64,000 nt of DNA, from assembly GCF_021729885.1 (NCBI RefSeq), contig NZ_CP063401.1, positions 3,898,501 to 3,962,500 of the forward strand, in the 5' to 3' direction. Numbering within the stretch: the stretch's first letter is position 1; every line of letters starts with the position of its first letter. This document shows positions 1 through 7,368 of the stretch, piece by piece. The notes beneath the pieces were generated by a model. The model did no database searches. It was not told the DNA's origin and saw only the letters and a program-made list of their open reading frames with translations. The position numbers and the translations under genes were made by a program. Source of the DNA: Devosia sp. SL43 (GTDB taxonomy: Bacteria; Pseudomonadota; Alphaproteobacteria; Rhizobiales; Devosiaceae).

Positions 1-836
1 GCACGTCGGGTTCCGGCAAGACCACGCTGATGCGGATGATCAACAAGCTGGTGGAGCCGACGTCCGGCCATATCCGCATCGATGGCGAGGATATCGCGGG
101 CATCCCCGCCTATGAGCTGCGCCGCCGGATCGGTTATGCCATCCAGGGACATGGGCTGTTTCCGCACCGGACCGTCGGGCAGAATGTGGCGACGGTGCCC
201 AAGCTGCTCGGCTGGGACAAGGCCAGGACGGCCAGCCGGGTCGATGAACTGCTGAGCCTGTTTCAGCTCGACCCCGGCCAGTTCCGCGATCGCATGCCGC
301 ATGAATTGAGCGGCGGGCAGCAGCAGCGCGTGGGCGTGGCGCGGGCGCTGGCGGCGGAGCCCAATATTCTCCTCATGGATGAGCCTTATGGTGCACTCGA
401 TCCGGTGATCCGGGCGAAGGCGCAGGAAGACCTGCTCGCCATCCAGCGCAAGTTTGGCACCACGATCGTACTGGTCACCCATGACATGGAAGAGGCCATC
501 CATCTTGGCGACACGATCGCCGTGATGGACAAGGGCAAGCTGCTGCAATGCGCCAGGCCTGCAGAGATCATTGCCAATCCGGCGACGCCGTTTGTGGCGG
601 AGCTGATCGGCACCAGCGAGCGGCCGTTCCGGCTGCTGTCGCTGGCGCGGGTCTCCGACCATGTCGAACCTGGTGAGGTGGCGGGCGAGCCCATCGAGGC
701 CAGTGCCTCGCTGCGGGATGCCTATGCCGAACTGCTGTGGTCGGGTCGGCCGGCTTTGCCGGTGCGGCGCGACGGCCAGATCGTGGGGCAGATTACCCTG
801 GCCGCGCTATCGCAGTTGGCGGCGCGGCCGCGATGA
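1..836 (+). CDS. ABC transporter ATP-binding protein, osmoprotectant (OpuCA/ProV) class, 5' end cut by window
   Basis: This is the ATPase of a quaternary-amine type ABC importer. The reading frame is open from base 3, where a Walker A motif (TSGSGKTT) begins, so the true start lies upstream and roughly the first 35 residues are missing. Also visible are the Q-loop (AIQGHGLFP), the signature LSGGQQQR, Walker B (ILLMDEP) and the switch His (LVTHD). The C-terminal part resembles a CBS-domain remnant, as in OpuCA and ProV. It overlaps the downstream permease by ATGA. The substrate cannot be read from the ATPase, but the enzymes next door suggest a betaine-type imidazole such as ergothioneine or S-methyl-ergothioneine. 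That substrate is an inference. Confidence 0.9.
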   Translation, partial: TSGSGKTTLMRMINKLVEPTSGHIRIDGEDIAGIPAYELRRRIGYAIQGHGLFPHRTVGQNVATVPKLLGWDKARTASRVDELLSLFQLDPGQFRDRMPHELSGGQQQRVGVARALAAEPNILLMDEPYGALDPVIRAKAQEDLLAIQRKFGTTIVLVTHDMEEAIHLGDTIAVMDKGKLLQCARPAEIIANPATPFVAELIGTSERPFRLLSLARVSDHVEPGEVAGEPIEASASLRDAYAELLWSGRPALPVRRDGQIVGQITLAALSQLAARPR

Positions 837-1585
837 GCGTTGGCAATATAATCAGGCTGATCGCCTTTACGGTGCTGGTGCTGTTCCTCGTCAAGCCGGA
901 CGTGTTCAGCGGGTTCTTTGGTGTATTCACAAAGAACAATCAGCCGGCAATCTACAATCAGGGCAGTCTGCTCGATATCACGCTCAATCACCTCGGCATC
1001 GTATTGGTCGCCACACTGGCCTCCACGATCATTGCCGTGGGGTTGGCGATCATCGTCACGCGGCCGTTTGGTGCGGAGTTCCTGCCGCTGTCGCGTTCCC
1101 TCGCCAATGTGGGGCAGACCTTGCCGCCGGTTGCCGTGCTGGCACTGGCCGTGCCTGTGCTTGGATTTGGCACGGCGCCGACGCTGGTGGCGCTGTTTCT
1201 CTATGGGCTGCTGCCGATTTTCGAGAACACGCTGACGGGCCTCACCAACCTGCCACCCGCGGTGACCGATGCCGCCAAGGGCGTCGGCATGACGGGGTGG
1301 CAGCTGCTGGTCAAGGTTGAGTTGCCGCTGGCTCTGCCGGTGATCCTGGCCGGCGTGCGGCTATCGACGGTGATTTCGCTGGCGACGGCGACTATTGGCT
1401 CCACCGTTGCGGCCCGGACGCTGGGCGAGGTGATCATCGCCGGGCTGCTGTCGAGCAACACGGCCTTGGTGCTGCAGGGCGGGCTGATCGTCGGCGTGCT
1501 GGCCGTGCTGATCTATGACGCGCTCTCGGCGCTGGAGCGGTGGCTGATGGCGCGTACGGGGCAATTGGGGAGGGCGGCGGGGTGA
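833..1585 (+). CDS. ABC transporter permease, osmoprotectant (OpuCB/YehY) class
   Basis: This is an inner-membrane permease of about 250 residues, starting at the ATG inside the ATGA overlap with the ATPase. It has an N-terminal hydrophobic helix followed by several more, and a binding-protein-dependent transport EAA-type loop (AAKGVGMTGWQLLVKVELP) that would contact the ATPase. Unlike the described ergothioneine permease EgtU, it carries no fused solute-binding domain, so a separate binding protein is expected. None is visible downstream, and it probably lies upstream of the window. A longer in-frame ATG at 737 is rejected because it would run back through the ATPase gene. Confidence 0.88.
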   Translation: MSVGNIIRLIAFTVLVLFLVKPDVFSGFFGVFTKNNQPAIYNQGSLLDITLNHLGIVLVATLASTIIAVGLAIIVTRPFGAEFLPLSRSLANVGQTLPPVAVLALAVPVLGFGTAPTLVALFLYGLLPIFENTLTGLTNLPPAVTDAAKGVGMTGWQLLVKVELPLALPVILAGVRLSTVISLATATIGSTVAARTLGEVIIAGLLSSNTALVLQGGLIVGVLAVLIYDALSALERWLMARTGQLGRAAG

Positions 1586-1592
1586 TAACCGA

Positions 1593-1724
1593 GTGCCCGA
1601 CCTCGTGGTTCGAGGCTCGCGAAGAGCTCGCACCTCACCATGAGGCCTCCAAGAACACGGAGTGCCAAGTAGGCCTCATAGTGAGGTGGGAGCGCAGCGA
1701 CCCTCGAACCACGAGGGCGTGGCA
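1593..1724. repeat. Palindromic repeat family A, copy 1
   Basis: This is an element of about 132 bp with nested inverted arms. The outer arms contain CCTCGTGGTTCGAGG and CCTCGAACCACGAGG, and the inner arms are based on CACCTCACCATGAGG. Two further copies lie at 51348-51479 and 51798-51932. The left spacer CTCGCGAAGAGCTCG is identical here and in the copy at 51798. It fills the gap between the permease and the hydantoinase gene inside an otherwise tight operon and could fold into one long hairpin in the mRNA. Confidence 0.85.
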
Positions 1725-1747
1725 GGATATTCGCCAAGGAAACTGAC

Positions 1748-3106
1748 ATGTCCGATTTTGATCTCGTCCTCTCCGGCACCGTGGTGCTGCCGTCGTCCAT
1801 CGTCAAAGACGGCTATGTCGCGGTGCGCGATGGCAAGGTCGTGCATGTTGGCGAGGGCAGGGCGCCGTCGGCGAAGACCCGCCATGAGCTGGGCAATGCC
1901 CTGATCCTGCCCGGCGCCATCGATGCGCAGACGCATTCGCTGAGCCAGAAGGACCAGGAAGACTTCATCTGGTCGACGCGGTCGGCGGCGGCAGGTGGCG
2001 TCACCACCATCGTCGACATGCCCTATGACGAGGGCAATCTCGTTTGCTCTGCGGAGGCAGTCCGGATCAAGGTGGATCACGCCAGCCCGCAGGCACGCGT
2101 GGACTTCGCGCTGTATGGGACCATCAACCCGGAAGAGGGCGCGACGCGCATCGCCGAGCAAGCCGAAGCCGGTGTCGCCGCCTTCAAGTTTTCCACCTTC
2201 GGCACCGACCCGATCCGCTTTCCGCGTATTCCCCCCGCCTTGCTGGAGGAGTGCTTTGCGGCGGTAGCCAAGACCGGACTGACGGCTGGTGTGCATAACG
2301 AAGACGATGAGATGGTTCGGGCGGCAATGGCAAAGGTCAAGGCCGCTGGGATCACCAATTATCGGGCCCACGCATTGAGCCGTCCGCCGCTGACCGAACT
2401 GCTGGCCTCACTGCAAATTTATGAGACGGGCGCGCAGACCGGCTGCGCTGCTCATGTGGTGCATTGCTCGCTGTCGCGCGGATACGAGATCGCGCGCAGC
2501 TATCGCGACCAGGGCTATCCGGCCACGATCGAAGCCTGCATCCACTACCTGACGCTGGATGAGGAAAACGACGTGGCGCGTCTGGGCGGCAAGGCGAAGA
2601 TCAATCCACCGATCCGCCCGCGTGTCGAGGTCGAGAAGCTGTGGGAGCATGTGCGACAGGGCAACGTGACACTGGTTTCGACCGACCATGTGAGTTGGTC
2701 GGAAAACCGCAAGACCAATCCGGACATGCTGGCCAATGCATCGGGCGTGCCGGGGCTGGAAGTCATGGTGCCACTCTTCATCATGGGCGCGCTGAAGCGC
2801 GGCATCCCGCTGACCTGGGCTGCCAGGCTGATGGCGGAAAACCCGGCGCGGCATTTCAGGCTTGATCATGTGAAGGGTGCGCTGACGCCCGGTCGTGACG
2901 CCGATATCACCGTGCTGTTTGCGCGGCCTATGCGCTACGACGCGGCAGCAAGCGGGCACAACGTGGTGGGCTGGTCGCCATACAACGGCATCGAATTGCC
3001 TTGGACCGTGGGCCTCACTTATCTACGCGGGCAGCAGGTGTTCGACGGAACGACTGTGGCGCAGCCGGGTACGGGCCGCTTCGTGCGACCGGAAGCGCGC
3101 CCATGA
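1748..3106 (+). CDS. Hydantoinase/allantoinase-like cyclic amidohydrolase
   Basis: This 452-residue member of the dihydropyrimidinase/allantoinase branch of the amidohydrolase superfamily would hydrolyse a cyclic ureide or hydantoin ring in the cytoplasm. Metal-site candidates are D59-A-Q61-T-H63 (the first His of the usual DxHxH is Gln), K147 in AFKFST as the carboxylated bridging Lys, H183 in GVHNEDD, H236/H239 in HVVHC, and the Asp in STDH. A good ribosome site (AAGGA) precedes the ATG. It overlaps the carbamoylase by ATGA, the classical pairing of ring opening and carbamoyl removal. Family alone would suggest allantoinase, but the DUF917 and urocanase-like neighbours favour a hydantoin-5-propionate-type substrate. 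That assignment is inferred. Confidence 0.88.
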   Translation: MSDFDLVLSGTVVLPSSIVKDGYVAVRDGKVVHVGEGRAPSAKTRHELGNALILPGAIDAQTHSLSQKDQEDFIWSTRSAAAGGVTTIVDMPYDEGNLVCSAEAVRIKVDHASPQARVDFALYGTINPEEGATRIAEQAEAGVAAFKFSTFGTDPIRFPRIPPALLEECFAAVAKTGLTAGVHNEDDEMVRAAMAKVKAAGITNYRAHALSRPPLTELLASLQIYETGAQTGCAAHVVHCSLSRGYEIARSYRDQGYPATIEACIHYLTLDEENDVARLGGKAKINPPIRPRVEVEKLWEHVRQGNVTLVSTDHVSWSENRKTNPDMLANASGVPGLEVMVPLFIMGALKRGIPLTWAARLMAENPARHFRLDHVKGALTPGRDADITVLFARPMRYDAAASGHNVVGWSPYNGIELPWTVGLTYLRGQQVFDGTTVAQPGTGRFVRPEARP

Positions 3107-4356
3107 TCCCCAATTCCCCAATCCGCGCTGACCGTATTGGCGCCGATATCGATGCGCTGGCCGCGATCACAGAACCTGGCCGGCCCTGGACGCGGCGGGC
3201 TTTTACGCCGCTCTTCCTCGAAGGGCGCAAATGGCTCGAGAGAGCCATGCAGGATGCCGGCGCGGTGACGCGGGTCGACGCGGCCGGCAACCTGATTGGC
3301 ACCATTCCGGGCAATAAGCCGGCCCTGGGCACGATCATGCTCGGTTCGCACTCGGACACAGTGCCCGATGGCGGGCGCTTCGATGGCATTGCCGGGGTGA
3401 TCGCGGCGCTGGAAGTGGCGCGGGCGCTGCGCGACCAGGGCGTGGTGCTGGAGCACACGCTGGAAGTGGTCGATTTCCTTGCCGAGGAAGTCTCGATCTT
3501 CGGCGTCTCCTGCATCGGCAGCCGCGGGATGAGCGGAACGCGACCTGCGGAATGGCTGGTGCGCGAGAGCGGTGGGCTGACGCTTGAGCAAGGGATCGCC
3601 CACGTCGGCGGAGTGGCCTGGGCACCAGCACAGCGCGACGACATCAGGGCCTTCCTCGAATTGCATATCGAACAGGGGCCGGTCCTCCAGAACGAGAAAC
3701 TCGACATTGGCGTAGTGACGGCGATTGCCGGGATAACGCGCATCGAGATCATTGTGGACGGTCGGGCCGACCACGCGGGGACTACGCCGATGGGGTCGCG
3801 CAAGGATGCCTTGACGACAGCCGCCTGGATCGCGCTGGGGGTCGAGGAACTGGGCAAGGCGCTGGCATCAGGCGAGACGCATTTTGCGGCTACGGTTGGC
3901 GAATTCGAGATGACGCCCAACGCCGCAAATGTCGTGCCGGCAAGGGTCCGCATGCTGATCGATGCGCGCGCCGAGCAGCGCGATGATATGGAGCGGTTCA
4001 TTGAAGAGCTCGAGAAGGGCGTCGCCGCGATTGCTGAAAAGACCGGTGTATCAGTCTCCACACCGCGCCTTGTCTCGGACAATCCGCCGACACCGAGCGA
4101 CCCCGAGCTGCTCGACGTGCTAGACGCAGCTTGCCAAACGGCGGGTGCCAAGCATCGGCGGATGGCCTCCGGCGCAGGGCATGACACCGCATGGATGGCA
4201 CGCATCACCAAGGCGGCAATGATCTTCGTGCCCTGCGTAAACGGCCGCAGCCATTCGCCGGACGAGTTCGCCACATCGGACGATATCGCGCTCGGCGCGG
4301 CGGTTTTGCTGGACGCCGTCAAAGCGCTCGACACTAAATTGCAAGGAACCGAGTAA
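3103..4356 (+). CDS. Zn-dependent N-carbamoyl-amino-acid hydrolase / allantoate amidohydrolase family (M20-like)
   Basis: This 417-residue hydrolase removes a carbamoyl group as CO2 and ammonia. Family metal motifs are visible: GSHSDTVPDGGRFDG near the N-terminus, an acidic EE in DFLAEE, and LELHIEQGPVL in the middle; a His near the C-terminus lies in NGRSHSPDE. The dimerisation-domain motif DHAGTTPM follows the usual pattern. The start is the ATG of the ATGA overlap with the hydantoinase; a longer frame from 3001 would overlap that gene without reason. In this operon the likely product is an amino acid, probably glutamate from N-carbamoyl-glutamate, though allantoate or ureidoglycolate-type substrates remain possible from family alone. 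Confidence 0.9.
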   Translation: MIPNSPIRADRIGADIDALAAITEPGRPWTRRAFTPLFLEGRKWLERAMQDAGAVTRVDAAGNLIGTIPGNKPALGTIMLGSHSDTVPDGGRFDGIAGVIAALEVARALRDQGVVLEHTLEVVDFLAEEVSIFGVSCIGSRGMSGTRPAEWLVRESGGLTLEQGIAHVGGVAWAPAQRDDIRAFLELHIEQGPVLQNEKLDIGVVTAIAGITRIEIIVDGRADHAGTTPMGSRKDALTTAAWIALGVEELGKALASGETHFAATVGEFEMTPNAANVVPARVRMLIDARAEQRDDMERFIEELEKGVAAIAEKTGVSVSTPRLVSDNPPTPSDPELLDVLDAACQTAGAKHRRMASGAGHDTAWMARITKAAMIFVPCVNGRSHSPDEFATSDDIALGAAVLLDAVKALDTKLQGTE

Positions 4357-5450
4357 TGGGGCGGATTCTCACCGAAAAGGACGTGGAAGCGGCTGTGCGC
4401 GGCGGCTCGGTCTATGCGGCGGGCGGCGGCGGCTGGGCCGATCATGGCCGCATGCTGGGCACGGCAGCGGTCCGCGCCGGCCAGCCGGAACTCGTCAGCA
4501 TCGAGGAGCTTGAACCTGACGACTGGGTCGCCACCGCAGCTGCCATCGGCGCACCGGCATCGACGACGCCATGGGAGATGCGCGGCGTCGACTACATCAA
4601 GGCTGTGCAGCTGTTGCAGGATGCGCTGGGCGAGAAGCTCAGCGGGCTGATGGTCGGCCAGAACGGCAAGTCGTCGACACTCAATGGCTGGCTGCCCTCG
4701 GCGATTCTGGGCACCAAGGTGGTGGATGCGGTGGGTGACATCCGAGCCCACCCAACCGGCGATATGGGCTCCATCGGCATGGCCGGCTCGCCCGAGCAGA
4801 TGATCCAGACGGCTGTGGGCGGCAATCGCGCGGAGAACCGCTACATCGAGCTGGTGACGCGTGGCGCCACGGCGAAGGTCTCGCCCATCCTGCGCACGGC
4901 GGCCGATATGTCGGGCGGTTTTATCGCCTCCTGCCGCAATCCGCTGCGGGCGAGTTACGTGCAGAAGCATGCAGCCTTGGGCGGGATTTCTCTGGCGTTG
5001 ACGCTTGGCGAAGCGATGATCGCGGCCGAGGGCAAGGGGCCCGGCTCCATGATCGACGCTATCGTCAAGACGACGGGCGGTTCTATCCTGACCAAGGGCT
5101 ACATCACCGACATTGACGTGACCTACACCAAGGAAGCCTTCGACATCGGCAAGGTGACGATCGGCGAGGGCGACAAGGCGACGGTGTTGCATGTCATGAA
5201 CGAATATATGGCCGTGGAAGATGCCGGCGGCACGCGTCTCGCGACGTTCCCCGATGTGATCACGACGCTGGATGCGGCCGGGCAGGCCCTGTCGGTCGGG
5301 CAACTCGGGCGTGGCATGTACATCTTCGTCCTGCACGTGCCCAAGGCGATCATTCCGTTGAGCTCTTCGGTGCTCGATCCGGCGGTGTACCCGTTCGTTG
5401 AGGATCGGATGGGGATTGAGCTGGCAAAGTATGCGCTGGCGGGCAACTAG
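4356..5450 (+). CDS. DUF917 family protein, S-methyl-thiohydantoin desulfurase-like
   Basis: This 364-residue DUF917 protein overlaps the carbamoylase by one base (TAATG). The N-terminal part has the glycine-rich YAAGGGGWADHGRML segment, followed by an acidic GDIRAHPTGDMGS stretch. The family now carries the name S-methyl thiohydantoin desulfurase: characterised members are metalloenzymes that release methanethiol from an S-methylated thiohydantoin to give a hydantoin. DUF917 genes often sit beside hydantoinases, as here. With a hydantoinase and carbamoylase upstream and a urocanase-like gene downstream, the same reaction is a natural fit, but the specific substrate is inferred. Confidence 0.82.
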   Translation: MGRILTEKDVEAAVRGGSVYAAGGGGWADHGRMLGTAAVRAGQPELVSIEELEPDDWVATAAAIGAPASTTPWEMRGVDYIKAVQLLQDALGEKLSGLMVGQNGKSSTLNGWLPSAILGTKVVDAVGDIRAHPTGDMGSIGMAGSPEQMIQTAVGGNRAENRYIELVTRGATAKVSPILRTAADMSGGFIASCRNPLRASYVQKHAALGGISLALTLGEAMIAAEGKGPGSMIDAIVKTTGGSILTKGYITDIDVTYTKEAFDIGKVTIGEGDKATVLHVMNEYMAVEDAGGTRLATFPDVITTLDAAGQALSVGQLGRGMYIFVLHVPKAIIPLSSSVLDPAVYPFVEDRMGIELAKYALAGN

Positions 5451-5464
5451 CCCATCCACCCACG

Positions 5465-5552
5465 GTGTCATCCGGCGAAGGCCGGGATCCATCCCGAGAT
5501 GGCGCCGCGTTGACAGACCTCAGGATGGATTCCGGCCTTCGCCGGAATGACC
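5465..5552. repeat. Palindromic repeat family B (CCGGCGAAGGCCGG core), copy 1
   Basis: Two arms face each other: GTCATCCGGCGAAGGCCGGG on the left and CCGGCCTTCGCCGGAATGAC on the right, joined through ATCCATCC/GGATGGAT. Each arm is itself partly palindromic, so a cruciform or double hairpin is possible. Other copies are at 7253-7352 and 61151-61252. It occupies most of the 122-base gap between the DUF917 gene and the hydratase gene, ending about 20 bases before the hydratase start. Confidence 0.88.
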
Positions 5553-5572
5553 CCGAGTTTGGAAGATTCATC

Positions 5573-7234
5573 ATGCCCACACCCAATCCCCGCCATCCCA
5601 ACTTCCCCATTCCCGGTGGCTCCGAACTGCGCGCCAAGGGCTGGCGGCAGGAGGCGCTGCTGCGCCTGCTGGAGAACGTGCTCTCCGTCGGCGAGAATCC
5701 CGATGAGCTGATCGTCTATGCGGCGCTGGGCAAGGCGGCGCGCAACTGGGCGAGCCACAAGGCTATCGTGGAGACGCTACTGCGGATGGACGAGGACCAG
5801 ACCCTGATCATCCAGTCAGGCAAGCCGATCGGCTTGCTCAAGACCCATGCCAAGGCGCCGCTGGTGATCATGGCCAATTGCAACATCGTCGGCCAATGGG
5901 CCAAGGCCGAGGTGTTTTACGAGCTGGAGAAGAAGGGGCTGATCTGCTGGGGCGGGCTCACGGCGGGGGCCTGGCAATACATCGGTTCGCAGGGCGTCAT
6001 CCAGGGCACCTATGAGATTTTCATGCGCATCGCCGAGAACCGTTTCGGCGGTGATCTCGCGGGACGGTTCATTCTGACTGCCGGTCTCGGTGGCATGGGC
6101 GGGGCGCAGCCGCTGGCCGGGCGAATGGCGGGGGCGGCAATCCTGTGCGTTGACATCGACGCCGATCGCGCCCGCAAGCGCAAGGAGATCGGCTACCTCG
6201 AAGAGATTGCGCCCGATCTTGATACCGCGCTGGCAATGATCGACAGGGCGGTGGCCGAGAAGCGCGCGACGTCGATCGGGCTGGTTGGCAATGCGGCCGA
6301 GATTTACCCCGAGGTCGCACGGCGTGGCATCGTGCCCGATATCGTGACCGACCAGACGTCGGCGCATGACCTAGTCTACGGCTACGTACCCAAGGGCATG
6401 TCGCTGGACGAAGTCCGGCGCCTGCGTGTCGAAGGGCCGGGGCAGTTGATGGCCGCGAGCCGCGCATCGATCGTCGATCACGTGCGCGCCATGCTGGCCT
6501 TCCAGCAGGCGGGTGCGGAAGTGTTCGACAACGGCAATCTCATCCGCACCCATGCCAAGGCGGGCGGGGTGGAGAACGCGTTCGATATCAAGATCTTCAC
6601 CGAGGCCTATCTGCGGCCACTCTTCGCACGGGCCATCGGACCGTTCCGCTGGATGGCGCTGTCAGGCGATCCGGAGGATATCAGCAAGATCGACGACAAG
6701 CTGCTTGAGATGTTCCCGGACAACAGGATCGTCACCAACTGGATCGCGCTCGCCCGCAAGCATGTGCCGTTCGAAGGTCTGCCGGCGCGCATCGCGTGGC
6801 TGGGGCATGGCGAACGGACGGCCCTGTCGCGGGCGGTCAATGCCATGGTGGCCGATGGTACGCTGGCCGGGCCGGTGGCGTTCAGCCGCGATCACCTGGA
6901 TGCTGGCGCCATGGCGCATCCCAATATCATGACCGAGGGCATGAAGGACGGATCGGACGCCATCGCCGATTGGCCCATCCTTGATGCCATGCTGCTCTGT
7001 TCGTCCATGGCCGACCTCGTCGTGGTCCATTCCGGCGGTGGCGGCTATGCGGGATATATGACCTCCGCCGGCGTGACCGTCGTGGCGGATGGCACCGCAG
7101 GTGGCGACGAGCGACTGGAGTATGCGCTGACCAATGACACGGCGCTCGGCGTTATGCGCTATGCCGATGCTGGGTATGAGGAGAGCCTGGACGAGATAGA
7201 GCGCAAGGGGATTGGGCATATTGCGGTGGGTTGA
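5573..7234 (+). CDS. Urocanate hydratase family protein, probable S-methyl-thiourocanate hydratase-type variant
   Basis: This is a 553-residue, full-length urocanase-fold protein. The NAD-binding stretch LTAGLGGMGGAQPL and the C-terminal RDHLDAG...TEGMKDGSDAIADWP block are clear. It departs from histidine-pathway urocanases at conserved places. The Cys in the usual LPARICW is Ala408 here (LPARIAWLGHG), and the usual LHHGGGVGMG is VHSGGGGYAGY. No histidine ammonia-lyase or other hut gene is nearby. These changes and the DUF917 neighbour fit a paralogue acting on an S-methylated thiourocanate. The ATG at 5573 is preferred because the longer frame from 5465 translates the palindromic repeat. Assignment as a variant is strong; the exact substrate is inferred. 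Confidence 0.85.
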   Translation: MPTPNPRHPNFPIPGGSELRAKGWRQEALLRLLENVLSVGENPDELIVYAALGKAARNWASHKAIVETLLRMDEDQTLIIQSGKPIGLLKTHAKAPLVIMANCNIVGQWAKAEVFYELEKKGLICWGGLTAGAWQYIGSQGVIQGTYEIFMRIAENRFGGDLAGRFILTAGLGGMGGAQPLAGRMAGAAILCVDIDADRARKRKEIGYLEEIAPDLDTALAMIDRAVAEKRATSIGLVGNAAEIYPEVARRGIVPDIVTDQTSAHDLVYGYVPKGMSLDEVRRLRVEGPGQLMAASRASIVDHVRAMLAFQQAGAEVFDNGNLIRTHAKAGGVENAFDIKIFTEAYLRPLFARAIGPFRWMALSGDPEDISKIDDKLLEMFPDNRIVTNWIALARKHVPFEGLPARIAWLGHGERTALSRAVNAMVADGTLAGPVAFSRDHLDAGAMAHPNIMTEGMKDGSDAIADWPILDAMLLCSSMADLVVVHSGGGGYAGYMTSAGVTVVADGTAGGDERLEYALTNDTALGVMRYADAGYEESLDEIERKGIGHIAVG

Positions 7235-7252
7235 GGCCTGTCCCACCCACGA

Positions 7253-7352
7253 TGTCATTCCGGCGAAGGCCGGAATACGTGCGGTGGGCAACCAACGCAC
7301 TGGATGAAGGGGTGAGCTACGGACATGGATCCCGGCCTTCGCCGGGATGACA
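7253..7352. repeat. Palindromic repeat family B, copy 2, between convergent genes
   Basis: The arms TGTCATTCCGGCGAAGGCCG (left) and CGGCCTTCGCCGGGATGACA (right) lie about 50 bases apart. The element fills the gap between the convergent hydratase and cysG genes, so it could act as a two-way transcript end. The stretch ACATGGAT before the right arm is shared with the copy at 61151. Confidence 0.88.
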
Positions 7353-7368
7353 CTGTGGTTGTTTGACC

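Noticed and set aside
1748-4356. Allantoin degradation as the role of the hydantoinase and carbamoylase
   Set aside because: Family membership allows it, but no urate or allantoin genes are present and the DUF917 and urocanase-like partners fit hydantoin chemistry better.
3015-5492. An 825-residue open frame on the - strand
   Set aside because: It is antisense to the carbamoylase and DUF917 genes, has no domain, and is the codon-bias mirror expected in high-GC DNA.
5573-7234. Histidine utilisation (hutU)
   Set aside because: No hutH, hutI or hutG nearby, and conserved urocanase residues are changed.
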